Assembly (NCBI GenBank): GCA_030041305.1
Contig: JASHOC010000050.1
Location: 62,001 to 126,000, forward strand
Source: Acidobacteriaceae bacterium
GTDB taxonomy: Bacteria; Acidobacteriota; Terriglobia; Terriglobales; Acidobacteriaceae
Direction of reading: 5' to 3'
Length of the DNA: 64,000 bases
Each line of letters opens with the position of its first letter. The stretch's first letter is position 1. This document shows positions 20,202-29,146 of this stretch, in pieces. The notes beneath the pieces were generated by a model that did no database searches, had not been told where the DNA came from, and was given only the letters and a program-made list of their open reading frames with translations. Position numbers and translations under genes: made by a program.

Positions 20202-20313
20202 CGGTTCTCCAATTGGTGTAGAGCAGAACCTCGAACGTTGAGTGCCGTTTTTCCCAAGAAAACGCCACCTGGCACGCCCCTCAAAACTCCACGGGAATTG
20301 GAGAACCGCCGTA
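20197..20313 (+). repeat. 117-bp MITE-like repeat, copy 3
   Basis: Same orientation as copies 1 and 2, differing from copy 2 by a single base that introduces one mismatch in the internal hairpin (GTGCCGTTTT). TA is present at both ends. Confidence 0.9.
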
Positions 20314-20868
20314 AGGAATGCCGTTGAAGAACGGATCCAGCGTTTGGACCTGCGCGTCGGCCCTGGTGATATTGAAGCAGCTGTTGTTAACATGTATCGG
20401 CGATCCAAGTGCAATCAATTTTCGGAGTGACAGCCCAAGTTATGGGCCGCTTTACGGAGAACTCCATGGAATCAGGCTCTCGCTTCACCCGCTTCGCGCG
20501 CGAAACTACGCCCGCCCACAGCGGCATCCTCAAACGAGTCGCCTGCGCCACGTCATTCGGCCAATATCCCATCTCTTTTCAAACACTTACCTCGGCGCCA
20601 ACGGGTAAGCCATCCATTTTCAAACACTTGCATAAATCGTCAAAAACCGCATCCTTTATTTTCAAACACTTGCAGACCTCGCAACGGTGTCCAAGGGGTG
20701 GGCGCCCTCGCTGAGGACAGGAAACCGGCCACAAACACCCTCCTGGTGGAGAACGAAATGGGGATGGGGAATCCCATGCTCCTCTGTCCCACGGTCAAGT
20801 TCGACCGTCTGCCTCGCGCGCAACCCCGGACCGCTTCCGCTACCATACAGAATGGTGCTTGTTCGCGC
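20314..20868. other. intergenic region upstream of scpB
   Basis: No gene recognised. It holds a three-unit direct repeat (annotated separately) and a 6-bp inverted repeat ACGGTC/GACCGT around 20793-20810. The scpB promoter should lie in the last 100 bases; a TACCAT box is visible about 25 bases before the ATG. Confidence 0.4.
20576..20672 (+). repeat. three direct repeats TTTTCAAACACTT at ~41-42-bp spacing
   Basis: TTTTCAAACACTT begins at 20576, 20617 and 20659, with G after the last two. The spacing is close to four helical turns. A related CAAACACTTTC occurs after rluB near 24131. The units are too short for CRISPR. They could be protein-binding sites or a degraded repeat family. Confidence 0.7.
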
Positions 20869-22011
20869 ATGAGTCTCAAAGCCAAGCTGGAAGCCGTCAT
20901 TTACGCCGCCGAAGAGCCGGTCACCCTCTCGCAACTCGCCTTTTTCTTTTCCGCTGAAGTTTTGGAGTGGAAAGCGCAACAGGAAGCTGCCCGCGGCGCA
21001 GAGGTCGCCCGGAACGCCGAAGCCGCCGCCCAACCACCAGTCAACGCCGACTTCGATTACGTCGACACCAAAGAGGGAACCGCGGCCGAACCTGCGGAAG
21101 ACTTTATCGACATCGCGGCGGAAACGGCTGTGCGGGCCATGGACCATTCCGCCGGCATCGCGGAAGAAGTGGCCGCCACGCCCCAAGCCTCCGACGCTGA
21201 CGAATCCTTTGAACCTGCGCCCGAACCCGCACCCGAACCCCCTGCGCCGGAAAGCGAGCACGATTCTGTCCAAGCCGAGGCCGAATCCCGCCGCCAGGCC
21301 CGCCAGCAGGACCGCGAAGTTCGCGCCATCCTTCGTCAGCTCCTCGACGAGCTCGTCGCCGCCTACGCCGCCGATGGCCGCGGCGTGGAAATTCGCGAAA
21401 TCGCCGGCGGCTACCGCATGGCCACCAAACCCGAGTACCACGACGCCGTCCGCGCCTTCGTCAAAAGCCTCAAGCCGCCGCTCAAGCTCTCCATGCCGGC
21501 CCTTGAAACACTCGCCGTGATTGCTTACAAACAGCCCGTCACCGCCCCGGAAGTCAATGAAATCCGCGGCGTTGACTCCTCCGCGGTCTTTGGCTCGCTG
21601 CTGGCCCGCAAACTCATCGCCACCGCCGGCCGCAAACCTGTCATCGGCCGCCCCATCCTCTACAAAACCACCCGCGAGTTTCTCCTTCGCTTCGGCCTCA
21701 AAGACGTTGCTGAGCTGCCCTCCATGGAGGAGTTCGAAAAACTTGCCGCCAACGAGCTCGAAGAAGTCGAGCCGGCCTCTGAATCCGAACCGGCTCCCGA
21801 GCCTCCCACCGAAACCGCGACTCCCATCGGAATTGAAATCGGCCCACTCCCCACCGTTCCGCTCGAGGCCACGGCAAGTCCAGCCGAACCGTCTCCAACC
21901 GCTCCCGAACCCTCATCGGCATCGGAGTCAACTGCGTCCCCAAGCCAATCAAGTCCCGCTGCGGCGTCCGCGCCTAACTCGTCCGAAAATCCGCCTTCCG
22001 TTCCCGAGTAG
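20869..22011 (+). CDS. scpB: segregation and condensation protein B (ScpB), enlarged
   Basis: Partner of ScpA and Smc in chromosome condensation. The first winged helix starts at 'SLKAKLEAVIYAAEEPVTLS' and is split after about residue 30 by a ~110-residue Ala/Glu/Pro-rich insert. The conserved core resumes near residue 145 with 'LLDELVAAYAADGRGVEI', 'LKLSMPALETLAVIAYKQPV' and 'LLRFGLKDVAELPSMEEF'. A Pro/Ser/Glu-rich tail runs from about residue 295 to 380. Typical ScpB has about 200 residues. The ATG was chosen because the family begins there. rluB follows after 20 bases, the common scpB-rluB operon; scpA is not in the window. Confidence 0.9.
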   Translation: MSLKAKLEAVIYAAEEPVTLSQLAFFFSAEVLEWKAQQEAARGAEVARNAEAAAQPPVNADFDYVDTKEGTAAEPAEDFIDIAAETAVRAMDHSAGIAEEVAATPQASDADESFEPAPEPAPEPPAPESEHDSVQAEAESRRQARQQDREVRAILRQLLDELVAAYAADGRGVEIREIAGGYRMATKPEYHDAVRAFVKSLKPPLKLSMPALETLAVIAYKQPVTAPEVNEIRGVDSSAVFGSLLARKLIATAGRKPVIGRPILYKTTREFLLRFGLKDVAELPSMEEFEKLAANELEEVEPASESEPAPEPPTETATPIGIEIGPLPTVPLEATASPAEPSPTAPEPSSASESTASPSQSSPAAASAPNSSENPPSVPE

Positions 22012-22031
22012 GCAGAAATCGAGACCTTCCC

Positions 22032-24014
22032 ATGAGCAAAGAAACCCAGGACAACGCCGGCCCGGAGCCCGCATCCGGAGCTCCGGAGCCATCGGCGGCC
22101 GAGCCCGCGCCCAAAACGAAGCGAACGCGTGCCAAAACCAATCCCGCTGTCGTAAAAACCAAAACTCCTTCCGCAAAACCGCGGAAAACCAAAACCGTCG
22201 TCAAAATTCCGGATGCCGAGGCCGCTGAAATTTCTGCCAACCTTATCGAACTGGTCACGGAACGCATTGCGGAACCGGTCCAGGGCCCCATTGCCGACCT
22301 GACCACCGGAGAAGCCCGCATCTCCCCGGTTCGCGACACCGAACCAGAATCCGCAGCCCTGATGGAGGCTTATCGCGCCGACACCACCTCCGACGCCGAG
22401 CACGGACTGCCGGAAGTCGCTCTGGGCCCCCTCGACACAATCGACCACCTCGCGGCCCCGTCCGACGTCGAACCATCAGCCCCATCGCCTCAAGCCGAGG
22501 CCGCGCCGAACACCCCAGAACATTCGCCCGCCGCCGAAACCGAACCCCCACTCCAGCCTGCCGTGAAGCTCGAGCGCCTCCAGAAAATCCTTTCCCAGGC
22601 CGGCATCGCCAGCCGCCGCCACGCCGAAGAGATGATCGTTGAGGGCCGCGTCATGGTCAACGGCCGGGTGGTCGCGACTCTCGGCGCCAAAGCCGATCCT
22701 ACCCGCGACCACATTCGCGTCGACGGCAAGCTCATCCACGGCCCCGAGCGTCACCGCACCTTTGTCCTCAACAAGCCGAAGGGCTATGTCACCACGGTCG
22801 ACGATCCGGAAGGCCGCCCCACCGTGATGCAGTTCCTCACGAAGCTCCATGAGCGCCTTTACCCCGTCGGCCGCCTCGACTACCAGAGCGAGGGCTTGCT
22901 GCTCATGACCAACGACGGCGAACTCGCCAACCGCCTCACCCGAGCCGCATCGCGAGTAGAAAAGACCTATCTCGTTAAAATCGCCGGCCAGCCCACCGAG
23001 GAAGAGCTGGATCGCCTCCGGGGCGGCATCCCCATCGAGCGCGGCGCCTCCGGCCCCGGCAAAGTCGTCACTGCCTCCGCGCAGATCCGCCAGGTGCGCC
23101 AGGGAGACAACCCCTGGTACGAAGTCGTCCTTATCGAAGGCCGCAATCGCGAACTGCGCAAGATGTTTCAGTCCATCGGCCATTTCGTCGAGAAGATTCG
23201 TCGCGTCGGCTACGGTCCTCTCGTGCTCGACATCGAGCCGGGCAAATTCCGCGAGCTCACCGCCCAGGAGCTTTCCGCCCTTCAGCTCGCCGCCGAAGGC
23301 AAGCTCAAACCCCGTCATGGGAGAGCAGCCAAATCGCCGGAGCAGACTTCTCGTCCCGCCGAGCGATATGGCACAAATCCGCCTGCGCGCGCAGTTAGCC
23401 CAGGGCCCCCGCGGACAGCTTTTGGTCTGCGGGGTGCTAAACCCTGGTCAACGCAGACGGGTTCTGGTCTGCGAGGTGGCAAGCCGGGGCCCTCGCGGAG
23501 AGTCTTTGGTCGGCCGGGTGGTAAACCGGGGCCCCCGCAGGCTGGTCCTCCTCCGCGCGGCGGAAAACCCTTCCGCACAAACGCGCCCTCGCGCCAGGAA
23601 ACTCAGCAGCGCTTCGACAACCGCGGTTTCCGCCCGCGGCAAGGGCGTGAGGATTCATCGTTTCAGCCCCAGCCCAGCCGCCCATACCGGCAACACGGGG
23701 AGCACTCTTACCTCCACCGCCCGGCGCAACCGCAATCCCGCCCACCCCAATCTCGCTTCGATAAGCCCCATCGCGAGAAATATGACAACCGCTCCGATCG
23801 CGGCGTCCGCTCACGCCCGACGAAACCTTGGGCCGCCAAACCGGAGCGAGACCAACGCCAAAGTTCCGGCATCCGGTCTGACCGGCCATTGGCTTCCGGG
23901 CCTCTTAATCGTCTCCCTCCCGGACGGCCTTCAAAACCCGGCAATGATGGTCATCGAAACCGACGCGGCCCCGCTCGCGGGACCGGCAACCGGTTCAGAA
24001 AGCCGGGTCAATAA
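22032..24014 (+). CDS. rluB: 23S rRNA pseudouridine synthase RluB family, with long disordered arms
   Basis: 660 residues against about 250-300 in the family. Residues 1-175 form a Lys/Ala/Pro-rich extension. The S4 RNA-binding domain starts near residue 178 ('VKLERLQKILSQAGIASRRH'). The catalytic Asp283 lies in 'GRLDYQSEGLLLMTNDG'. 'GRNRELRKMF' and 'VEKIRRVGYGPL' complete the synthase. From about residue 430 the tail is rich in Arg, Gly and Pro, with repeats such as 'FGLRGAKPW' and 'GLRGGKPG', probably RNA-binding and disordered. Expected to modify helix 89 of 23S rRNA. Co-transcribed with scpB. Confidence 0.9.
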   Translation: MSKETQDNAGPEPASGAPEPSAAEPAPKTKRTRAKTNPAVVKTKTPSAKPRKTKTVVKIPDAEAAEISANLIELVTERIAEPVQGPIADLTTGEARISPVRDTEPESAALMEAYRADTTSDAEHGLPEVALGPLDTIDHLAAPSDVEPSAPSPQAEAAPNTPEHSPAAETEPPLQPAVKLERLQKILSQAGIASRRHAEEMIVEGRVMVNGRVVATLGAKADPTRDHIRVDGKLIHGPERHRTFVLNKPKGYVTTVDDPEGRPTVMQFLTKLHERLYPVGRLDYQSEGLLLMTNDGELANRLTRAASRVEKTYLVKIAGQPTEEELDRLRGGIPIERGASGPGKVVTASAQIRQVRQGDNPWYEVVLIEGRNRELRKMFQSIGHFVEKIRRVGYGPLVLDIEPGKFRELTAQELSALQLAAEGKLKPRHGRAAKSPEQTSRPAERYGTNPPARAVSPGPPRTAFGLRGAKPWSTQTGSGLRGGKPGPSRRVFGRPGGKPGPPQAGPPPRGGKPFRTNAPSRQETQQRFDNRGFRPRQGREDSSFQPQPSRPYRQHGEHSYLHRPAQPQSRPPQSRFDKPHREKYDNRSDRGVRSRPTKPWAAKPERDQRQSSGIRSDRPLASGPLNRLPPGRPSKPGNDGHRNRRGPARGTGNRFRKPGQ

Positions 24015-24158
24015 AAAAGAAGGAGGCGCAAAGAAGCGGGCGCCCAAATTTTCGAAAAAACGCGAAGCACTCGGATCTGAACGCCAAAACAACGCAAGAT
24101 GCAATCGCCCCCTTGCTGACAAGCGGCGTCCAAACACTTTCAAAAGTTGATGGACAAG

Positions 24159-24788
24159 TCAATTAGGCATGTCCAACAGCATCCAGGCATTCTTAGCGTA
24201 GAAGTGGTAAATGGTGCGGTGGTCCACGGTGGAGTCGGCAAGGGCATCGTAATCGATCAATGGCGGGCGCGGAACCAGGCCAGCCTGCGCGTCGTGCACC
24301 TCCTGCGGCGAGGCCTGATCGATGCCCCAATTGAAGCCGAGGACCCCACCCGCGCCGTGCGCTTGCAGTCGTTCGGTTTCCGGTGCCGAAGCCAGCACAA
24401 ACGTCGCCGCCAAGCTCGTCCCTGACTCGCCCGTGAAGAACACCAGCAGGGAGACCGCGCCCCTTGCGGAGCACAGCACCGCCCAGTCCGAAGAGCCGGG
24501 GCCTTGCAGGCTGGCGTGTACGACATTTTCCGGCCGGTGCGCCTCGTAGGTTTGCGGGATTAAGCAGCTTCGCCGGTTCAGTTCGGCCTGAATCGCGGCC
24601 GGCAAATCGGGAAACGAATCGATCGGCAAGTGGCGGATCAGGTAAGGGGTCGACCGGCCTTCCACAGTGAGTGTCCCCGATTCATTGAGCCCGCTGCGAT
24701 TCGCCGCTGTTGCGCTCTGGCCGCTCGCCGGCGCGTTCCAAAGCGCCAACAGCACCGCCAAAAACCAGGGCAACGCGAAACGGTTCAT
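24159..24788 (-). CDS. secreted hypothetical protein
   Basis: 209 residues beginning with a clear signal peptide ('NRFALPWFLAVLLALWNAPA', cleavage near ASG-QS). No family recognised. The mature part contains two Cys, a central region around 'SSDWAVLCSARGAVSLLVFF' and a C-terminal 'TIYHFYAKNAWMLLDMPN'. Its ATG follows the stop of the upstream beta-oxidation gene after a single base, so the two are probably co-transcribed. A role in that pathway is not implied by the sequence. Periplasmic location is inferred. Confidence 0.65.
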   Translation of the reverse strand: MNRFALPWFLAVLLALWNAPASGQSATAANRSGLNESGTLTVEGRSTPYLIRHLPIDSFPDLPAAIQAELNRRSCLIPQTYEAHRPENVVHASLQGPGSSDWAVLCSARGAVSLLVFFTGESGTSLAATFVLASAPETERLQAHGAGGVLGFNWGIDQASPQEVHDAQAGLVPRPPLIDYDALADSTVDHRTIYHFYAKNAWMLLDMPN

Positions 24789-24789
24789 T

Positions 24790-27228
24790 TCAATTTCGTA
24801 ACGGCTTTCCGGTCTTGAGTGTAAACGCAATTCGTTCCTGCGTCTTGGCCTCACCGCAGAGCGACAGAAACGCCTCTCGCTCCAAATCCAACAGGTATTG
24901 CTCGCTCATCGGCGCGCCCGGCGTCACGCGGCCCCCGGCGAGCACGTAGGCGATCCAGCGCGCCACCTTCTGGTCGTGTTCGCTGGCGTAGCCGGCCTCC
25001 CCCATCAGAAAAATGCCGGTTTCCATCGTCGCCAACGCCGCGGCGCCCGGCGCCGGTACGGCCCTGCGCGGCTGCGGAGGCGCGTATCCCGCCTCAGCCA
25101 TCGCCATAGCCTGCGCTTTGGCGTCAAGCAGCAGCCGGTCGCGATTCATACTGGCGCGGTCACCGGGCGCCAGCAGGCCCATGGATAGCGCCTCGACTGC
25201 CGACGTGGACACCTTGGCCATCGCCATCAATTCGAGCCGGTTTTTAAGCGCTGCCGCCAGCTCGGCTGATTGGGCAAAGCGCGACGCCGGCTCGCGCGGA
25301 TCGGGCCGCGCCAACGCCACGGCTGCGTCGACAGCGCGGAAGAGCATCTCCTTGGTTCCCCCGCCGGCGGGAATCAATCCCACGCCCGCCTCAACCAGTC
25401 CCATATAGGTTTCCACGTGGGCCTGGCGGCGCGCCGCATGCAGGCAGATTTCCGCGCCTCCGCCCAGCGTCAGCCCGAAAGGCGCCGCCACGACCGGCCG
25501 CGGACAGAATTTGACCCCAGCGGTCATGCGCTGAAAGGCCCGGATCATCGCTTCGACTTCGTCCCACTCGCCCTCCTGCGCCGAGAGCAGAAGCTGCATC
25601 AGGTTGGCGCCCACGGAGAAATTCTCCCGGTCGCCGGAGATCACGAATGCGGCGAAGTCGCGCACGCTGGCCGATGCCGGGTCGAGGACCGAGGTGATCA
25701 TCTCCAGCACGTCGCCGCCGACGGCGTTCTTGAGCGAGTGCAACTGGAGGCAGGCGACGCCGTCGCCTAGGTCGACCAGCGACGCGCCATTGTTGCCGCG
25801 CACCACCTTGCCCTGGCGGCGAAAATCGAAGACCCGCGCCTGGCCGGGGATCGTCCCCACCGGCTCCATCCTGCCTGTGGCCGGCTGAAAGCACATGCGC
25901 CCCTGGTCGGTGTACCAGGAGCAAAAGCCCGCGTCCAGCAACGCTTCCACATGGGCGCTGACCGGCGCGCCAAAGGCTTTCATCCGCTTCATGATCGACG
26001 GCAGGTCGGCCGCATCCCACATCTCGAACGGGCCCTGCTCCCAGTTGAAGCCGGCGCACATGGCGGCGTCGATCGAAGGCGCGTCGGAGGCCACTTCGCC
26101 GATGCGATCGGCGGCGTAGGTCCACAGTGAGGAGAGCAGCGGCCACAGAAACGAAGCCGCCCGTTCGCGCGCCGGATCCTTGCCCAGCAGCAGCTTCAGC
26201 CGCACCCCCAGCGGGTCAGCGTTCTTCGCCATATCGAGGGCCGGAATGGCCGGCTTCTCGAAAGGCCGATAAACAAATTTGACCGGATCGAGCGTCAACC
26301 GCTCGTCCTTGCCATTCACGCGGATTTTCTTGTAAAACCCCATCCCGGCTTTATCGCCCAGCCAGCCGCGTTTTATCATTTCGCCGAGTAGCGCGGAAAA
26401 TCGGCCCTGATTCACGCCTTCGGGAAAATTCGCCGCCACGTGCGCGAGCACGTCGAGGCCCACTAGGTCGGCGAGGCGGAAGGTTCCCGTTCGCGGCCAG
26501 CCCAGCACCGGGCCCGTGAGCGCGTCCACCTCCTCGACGGTGAACCCCCAGTCCAACATCAGGTTGGCGGACGTGAAGGTGGTAAAGATGCCCACCCGGT
26601 TGGCGATAAAGTTGGGTGTATCGTTGGCGTACACCACCTGCTTACCCAGGATGCGCCCGGCAAAAGCGGCAAATGCGGCGACCGCTTCGGGATCGGTTTC
26701 TGGCGTGGGAATCACTTCGAGCAGCCGCATGTACCGCGGCGGATTGAAGAAGTGCGTCCCGAAAAACCGCTCCCGCCCGCCGGGCAGCGCCGCAGCGATC
26801 TTGCCGATGGGCAGCCCCGAGGTGTTGGTGGTGAGCAACGCATGCGGCGCCAGATGCGGCGTCACCCGCTCCAGCAAGGCGGCTTTTATGCCGAGATTTT
26901 CGGTGACCGCCTCGACCACCCAGTCGCACTCGGCCAGCCGCGGCAGATCGTGGTCGAATGTGCCAGGCGTGATCAGGGCCGCCGCTCCCGGCTCAAACAA
27001 CGCCGCGGGTTTCGACTTCGACATCGCCACGAGCGCCGCCTTGGCGGGCGTCGCCGCGCCCTCCTTGGCCGGAATATCGAGCATCAGCGTGGGAATGCCG
27101 GCATTGGCCAGGTGAGCGGCGATCCGGGAGCCCATGGTTCCAGCACCCAGCACGGCAGCGCGCCGCACCAGCAGCGGCCGGGCCGTTGTGCGGTAAGTCG
27201 GAGCGGAAAGAGAGGCGGCGGTGCTCAT
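24790..27228 (-). CDS. 3-hydroxyacyl-CoA dehydrogenase/enoyl-CoA hydratase fusion (FadN-like)
   Basis: 812 residues. The dehydrogenase comes first: NAD-binding 'VRRAAVLGAGTMGSRIAAHL', catalytic 'FGTHFFNPPRYMRLLEVI' and 'NDTPNFIANRVG', with two C-terminal helical dimerisation domains. The crotonase half follows from about residue 500, with oxyanion-hole segments 'SGDRENFSVGANLMQL' and 'GLTLGGGAEICLHA'. This order (dehydrogenase then hydratase) matches FadN of Bacillus rather than FadB/FadJ of enterics. It performs the middle two steps of beta-oxidation in the cytoplasm. ACAGGAGAACCT precedes the ATG. The expected thiolase and acyl-CoA dehydrogenase partners are not adjacent. Confidence 0.9.
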   Translation of the reverse strand: MSTAASLSAPTYRTTARPLLVRRAAVLGAGTMGSRIAAHLANAGIPTLMLDIPAKEGAATPAKAALVAMSKSKPAALFEPGAAALITPGTFDHDLPRLAECDWVVEAVTENLGIKAALLERVTPHLAPHALLTTNTSGLPIGKIAAALPGGRERFFGTHFFNPPRYMRLLEVIPTPETDPEAVAAFAAFAGRILGKQVVYANDTPNFIANRVGIFTTFTSANLMLDWGFTVEEVDALTGPVLGWPRTGTFRLADLVGLDVLAHVAANFPEGVNQGRFSALLGEMIKRGWLGDKAGMGFYKKIRVNGKDERLTLDPVKFVYRPFEKPAIPALDMAKNADPLGVRLKLLLGKDPARERAASFLWPLLSSLWTYAADRIGEVASDAPSIDAAMCAGFNWEQGPFEMWDAADLPSIMKRMKAFGAPVSAHVEALLDAGFCSWYTDQGRMCFQPATGRMEPVGTIPGQARVFDFRRQGKVVRGNNGASLVDLGDGVACLQLHSLKNAVGGDVLEMITSVLDPASASVRDFAAFVISGDRENFSVGANLMQLLLSAQEGEWDEVEAMIRAFQRMTAGVKFCPRPVVAAPFGLTLGGGAEICLHAARRQAHVETYMGLVEAGVGLIPAGGGTKEMLFRAVDAAVALARPDPREPASRFAQSAELAAALKNRLELMAMAKVSTSAVEALSMGLLAPGDRASMNRDRLLLDAKAQAMAMAEAGYAPPQPRRAVPAPGAAALATMETGIFLMGEAGYASEHDQKVARWIAYVLAGGRVTPGAPMSEQYLLDLEREAFLSLCGEAKTQERIAFTLKTGKPLRN

Positions 27229-27627
27229 AGGTTCTCCTGTGAGGGTTGAAGTGAGAGGTCCGGGCGGTCGCCTACATCCATCAGATGCGCTCGATCCGCT
27301 ATCTCCTCTGAGGCCCTCCGCGGTTTCGCGCGCAACCGCACGCAGCATACGAAAGGCCGGCGGCCGGGGTCAAGGCACGCAAGCGCAAGCGGCGATTTGC
27401 CTCCAATGCGTCGCTTCGGCGATACTTAGGTGTTGTGTCCTGCATGGCTGGGCGCACCCGCCTGGCCTTTCTCCTGCCCGGAGCGCATCGGTCGCGGCGG
27501 CGCGAGTGGCTCCAAACAACGCGCGAGAGCCGGCGCGTTCCGAAGCTGGCTCCGCTTTGCCGGCGGGAAGGCAACTTTGGCAGAAATCTAGGAAACGCGA
27601 AGGGAATCAGAAAGGAACTGTATCGCC
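27229..27627. other. intergenic region between divergent FadN-like gene and rpsP
   Basis: About 400 bases with no credible gene. It holds divergent promoters; an rpsP promoter candidate is annotated separately, leaving a ~200-base rpsP leader in which no known ribosomal-protein leader motif was recognised. Confidence 0.4.
27397..27426 (+). promoter_or_regulatory. candidate promoter of rpsP
   Basis: TTGCCT, 18-base spacer, GATACT, giving a leader of about 195 bases. Confidence 0.35.
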
Positions 27628-28005
27628 GTGGTGATGATTCGACTGGCGCGCGTTGGCGCCCGCAAACAACCGTTCTACCGGATCGTGGTCATTGAGAAGG
27701 ACCGCGCCCGTAATGGCCGTTCGATTGAGTTCGTCGGCACATATAACCCGCGCACCAACCCGGCCACGGTGTTGTTGAAGCATGAGCGCATCTCGTATTG
27801 GCGCAGCGTGGGCGCGCAGCTCACGCCCACTATAGAAAAGCTGATCGCGAAGCATCCCGCGCCGGCTCCAACGGCCCCGGCTCCAACGACCGATGAGACG
27901 TCCACCAAACCGGCCGCCCCCGCGCCCGAGCCGACGACCGAGTCCGCCGCCGAGTCGGCCGGGGAATCGGCCGCTGAGCCGGCGTCGGAATCAGCCGCGG
28001 CTTAG
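27628..28005 (+). CDS. rpsP: 30S ribosomal protein bS16 with acidic tail
   Basis: 125 residues; the S16 fold occupies the first ~75 ('MIRLARVGARKQPFYRIVVI', 'GTYNPRTNP', 'SYWRSVGAQLTPTIEKLI'). The rest is an Ala/Pro/Glu/Thr-rich extension ending 'ESAGESAAEPASESAAA', longer than in most bacteria. The GTG at 27628 was chosen because AAAGGAA lies about 10 bases upstream; ATG at 27634 is a possible alternative. It heads the rpsP-khpA-rimM order, with trmD displaced by two opposite-strand genes. Confidence 0.95.
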   Translation: MVMIRLARVGARKQPFYRIVVIEKDRARNGRSIEFVGTYNPRTNPATVLLKHERISYWRSVGAQLTPTIEKLIAKHPAPAPTAPAPTTDETSTKPAAPAPEPTTESAAESAGESAAEPASESAAA

Positions 28006-28126
28006 CCTGGTTGCGGCTCGTTCTGGCCCTGCACTTCAACCCGGGCGCCGCAAGCCGCAAATGAGCTTTCACACCTAGGAAAGGCATGCCGGGCTGCAGA
28101 GAATTGCTGCGGCGCCGGATGCACTG

Positions 28127-28135
28127 TGGTACTAT
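28127..28135 (+). promoter_or_regulatory. candidate extended -10 promoter of khpA-rimM
   Basis: TGGTACTAT matches TGnTATAAT with an extended TG. It lies 55 bases before khpA within the 185-base gap after rpsP, suggesting khpA-rimM can be transcribed separately. Confidence 0.35.
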
Positions 28136-28190
28136 TCGCGCACAGGTCCAATTTGCCAACTTCGGGAGTGAACCGGTCAGGGGCAAGAAC

Positions 28191-28469
28191 ATGACCCAAA
28201 ACGATATGGTCTCATCAGTCTCAGTCGCCGAGTTAGTCCGTGAGATCGCCCAGGCTTTGGTGGATGAGCCGGCAGCCGTCGAAGTGGAATCCGTGGCGCG
28301 GGAGGAGAATACCGTCCTGAAGCTCCGGGTGGCGCCGCAGGACGTGGGTAAAGTCATCGGCAAGCAGGGGCGGACCGCACGCTCGGTGCGCACCATTCTG
28401 GGCGCTGTCAGCATGAAGTTGCGCCATCGCTACACGCTCGACATCCTTGAAGAGGACGACGAGGAGTAG
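28191..28469 (+). CDS. khpA: KH-domain RNA-binding protein KhpA
   Basis: 92-residue single KH-domain protein. The GxxG loop is GKQG in 'VGKVIGKQGRTARSVRTILG'. Family members bind many RNAs, often with KhpB/Jag, and influence cell size and ribosome-related processes. The ATG is preceded by AGGGG at 8 bases. The C-terminus is strongly acidic (LEEDDEE). It sits between rpsP and rimM, the usual location in many phyla, 36 bases before rimM. Confidence 0.9.
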   Translation: MTQNDMVSSVSVAELVREIAQALVDEPAAVEVESVAREENTVLKLRVAPQDVGKVIGKQGRTARSVRTILGAVSMKLRHRYTLDILEEDDEE

Positions 28470-28505
28470 GGTGGAACTGCCGAGTGGCTCGGGCAGGAGC
28501 TGGAG

Positions 28506-29075
28506 TTGACTCCGGGAGAATCAGACCCGCAATGGGTGTGGTTGGCTCGGATCCGTCGTTCTCAGGGCCGCAAAGGCGAAGTCTTCGCCGAGATTCTCAC
28601 CGATTTTCCTGAAAAATTTGCGGACCGCGGACAGCTTTGGCTGTTGCCGGCTGACGCCTCCGCCGCTCCAGCGCGCGCCGCCAAACTGGCTGCGCATTGG
28701 CTACACAAAGGCGGCCTGGTGCTGCACTTCGCGGGCGTCGATTCCATCCCCGCCGCGGAAGCGCTTACGGGATTGATCGTTGCCGTTCCCCGCGCAGAGC
28801 GGGTCGCGCTCGGCGAAGACGAAGCCTACATCTCTGACCTGATCGGCTGCACGTTAGTAGATGTCGCGGGCCGGCAACCCGCCGCGGTGGGCATGGTCGA
28901 GGATGTGAACCGCGACGCCGGACCCGTGGCGCTGCTGATCGTCCGCGGAGCCGCGGGTGAGATCTTGATTCCGTTTGCGAAGAGCTATTTGAAGAAGATC
29001 GATTTGGAAGAGCGGCGCGTGGAGATGGCGCTGCCGGAGGGCCTCATCGACCTCAACACGCCAGAAGAATCATGA
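28506..29075 (+). CDS. rimM: ribosome maturation factor RimM
   Basis: 189 residues. The N-terminal RimM beta-barrel ('VWLARIRRSQGRKGEVFAEI', 'LTDFPEKF') and C-terminal PRC-barrel ('YISDLIGCTLVD', 'GEILIPFAKSYLKKIDLEER') are both present. It binds uS19 and helps assemble the 30S head. The TTG start was chosen because AGGAG lies 6 bases upstream and the upstream frame is closed. trmD, its usual neighbour, lies 2 kb further on. Confidence 0.92.
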   Translation: MTPGESDPQWVWLARIRRSQGRKGEVFAEILTDFPEKFADRGQLWLLPADASAAPARAAKLAAHWLHKGGLVLHFAGVDSIPAAEALTGLIVAVPRAERVALGEDEAYISDLIGCTLVDVAGRQPAAVGMVEDVNRDAGPVALLIVRGAAGEILIPFAKSYLKKIDLEERRVEMALPEGLIDLNTPEES

Positions 29076-29146
29076 ATCGCGCTCCAAACTGAGTCGTAAA
29101 TCTCAAAGCTAAGCGCTGACCTGCTGACTCGCTGCCCGCTGACCGG

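Noticed and set aside
20576-20672. CRISPR array
   Set aside because: The repeat unit is 13-14 bp, too short, with only three units and no cas gene in the window.
23317-24150. Alternative frame over the rluB tail continuing past its stop
   Set aside because: Produced by the Arg/Gly/Pro-rich, GC-rich repeats of the rluB tail; no independent start signal.
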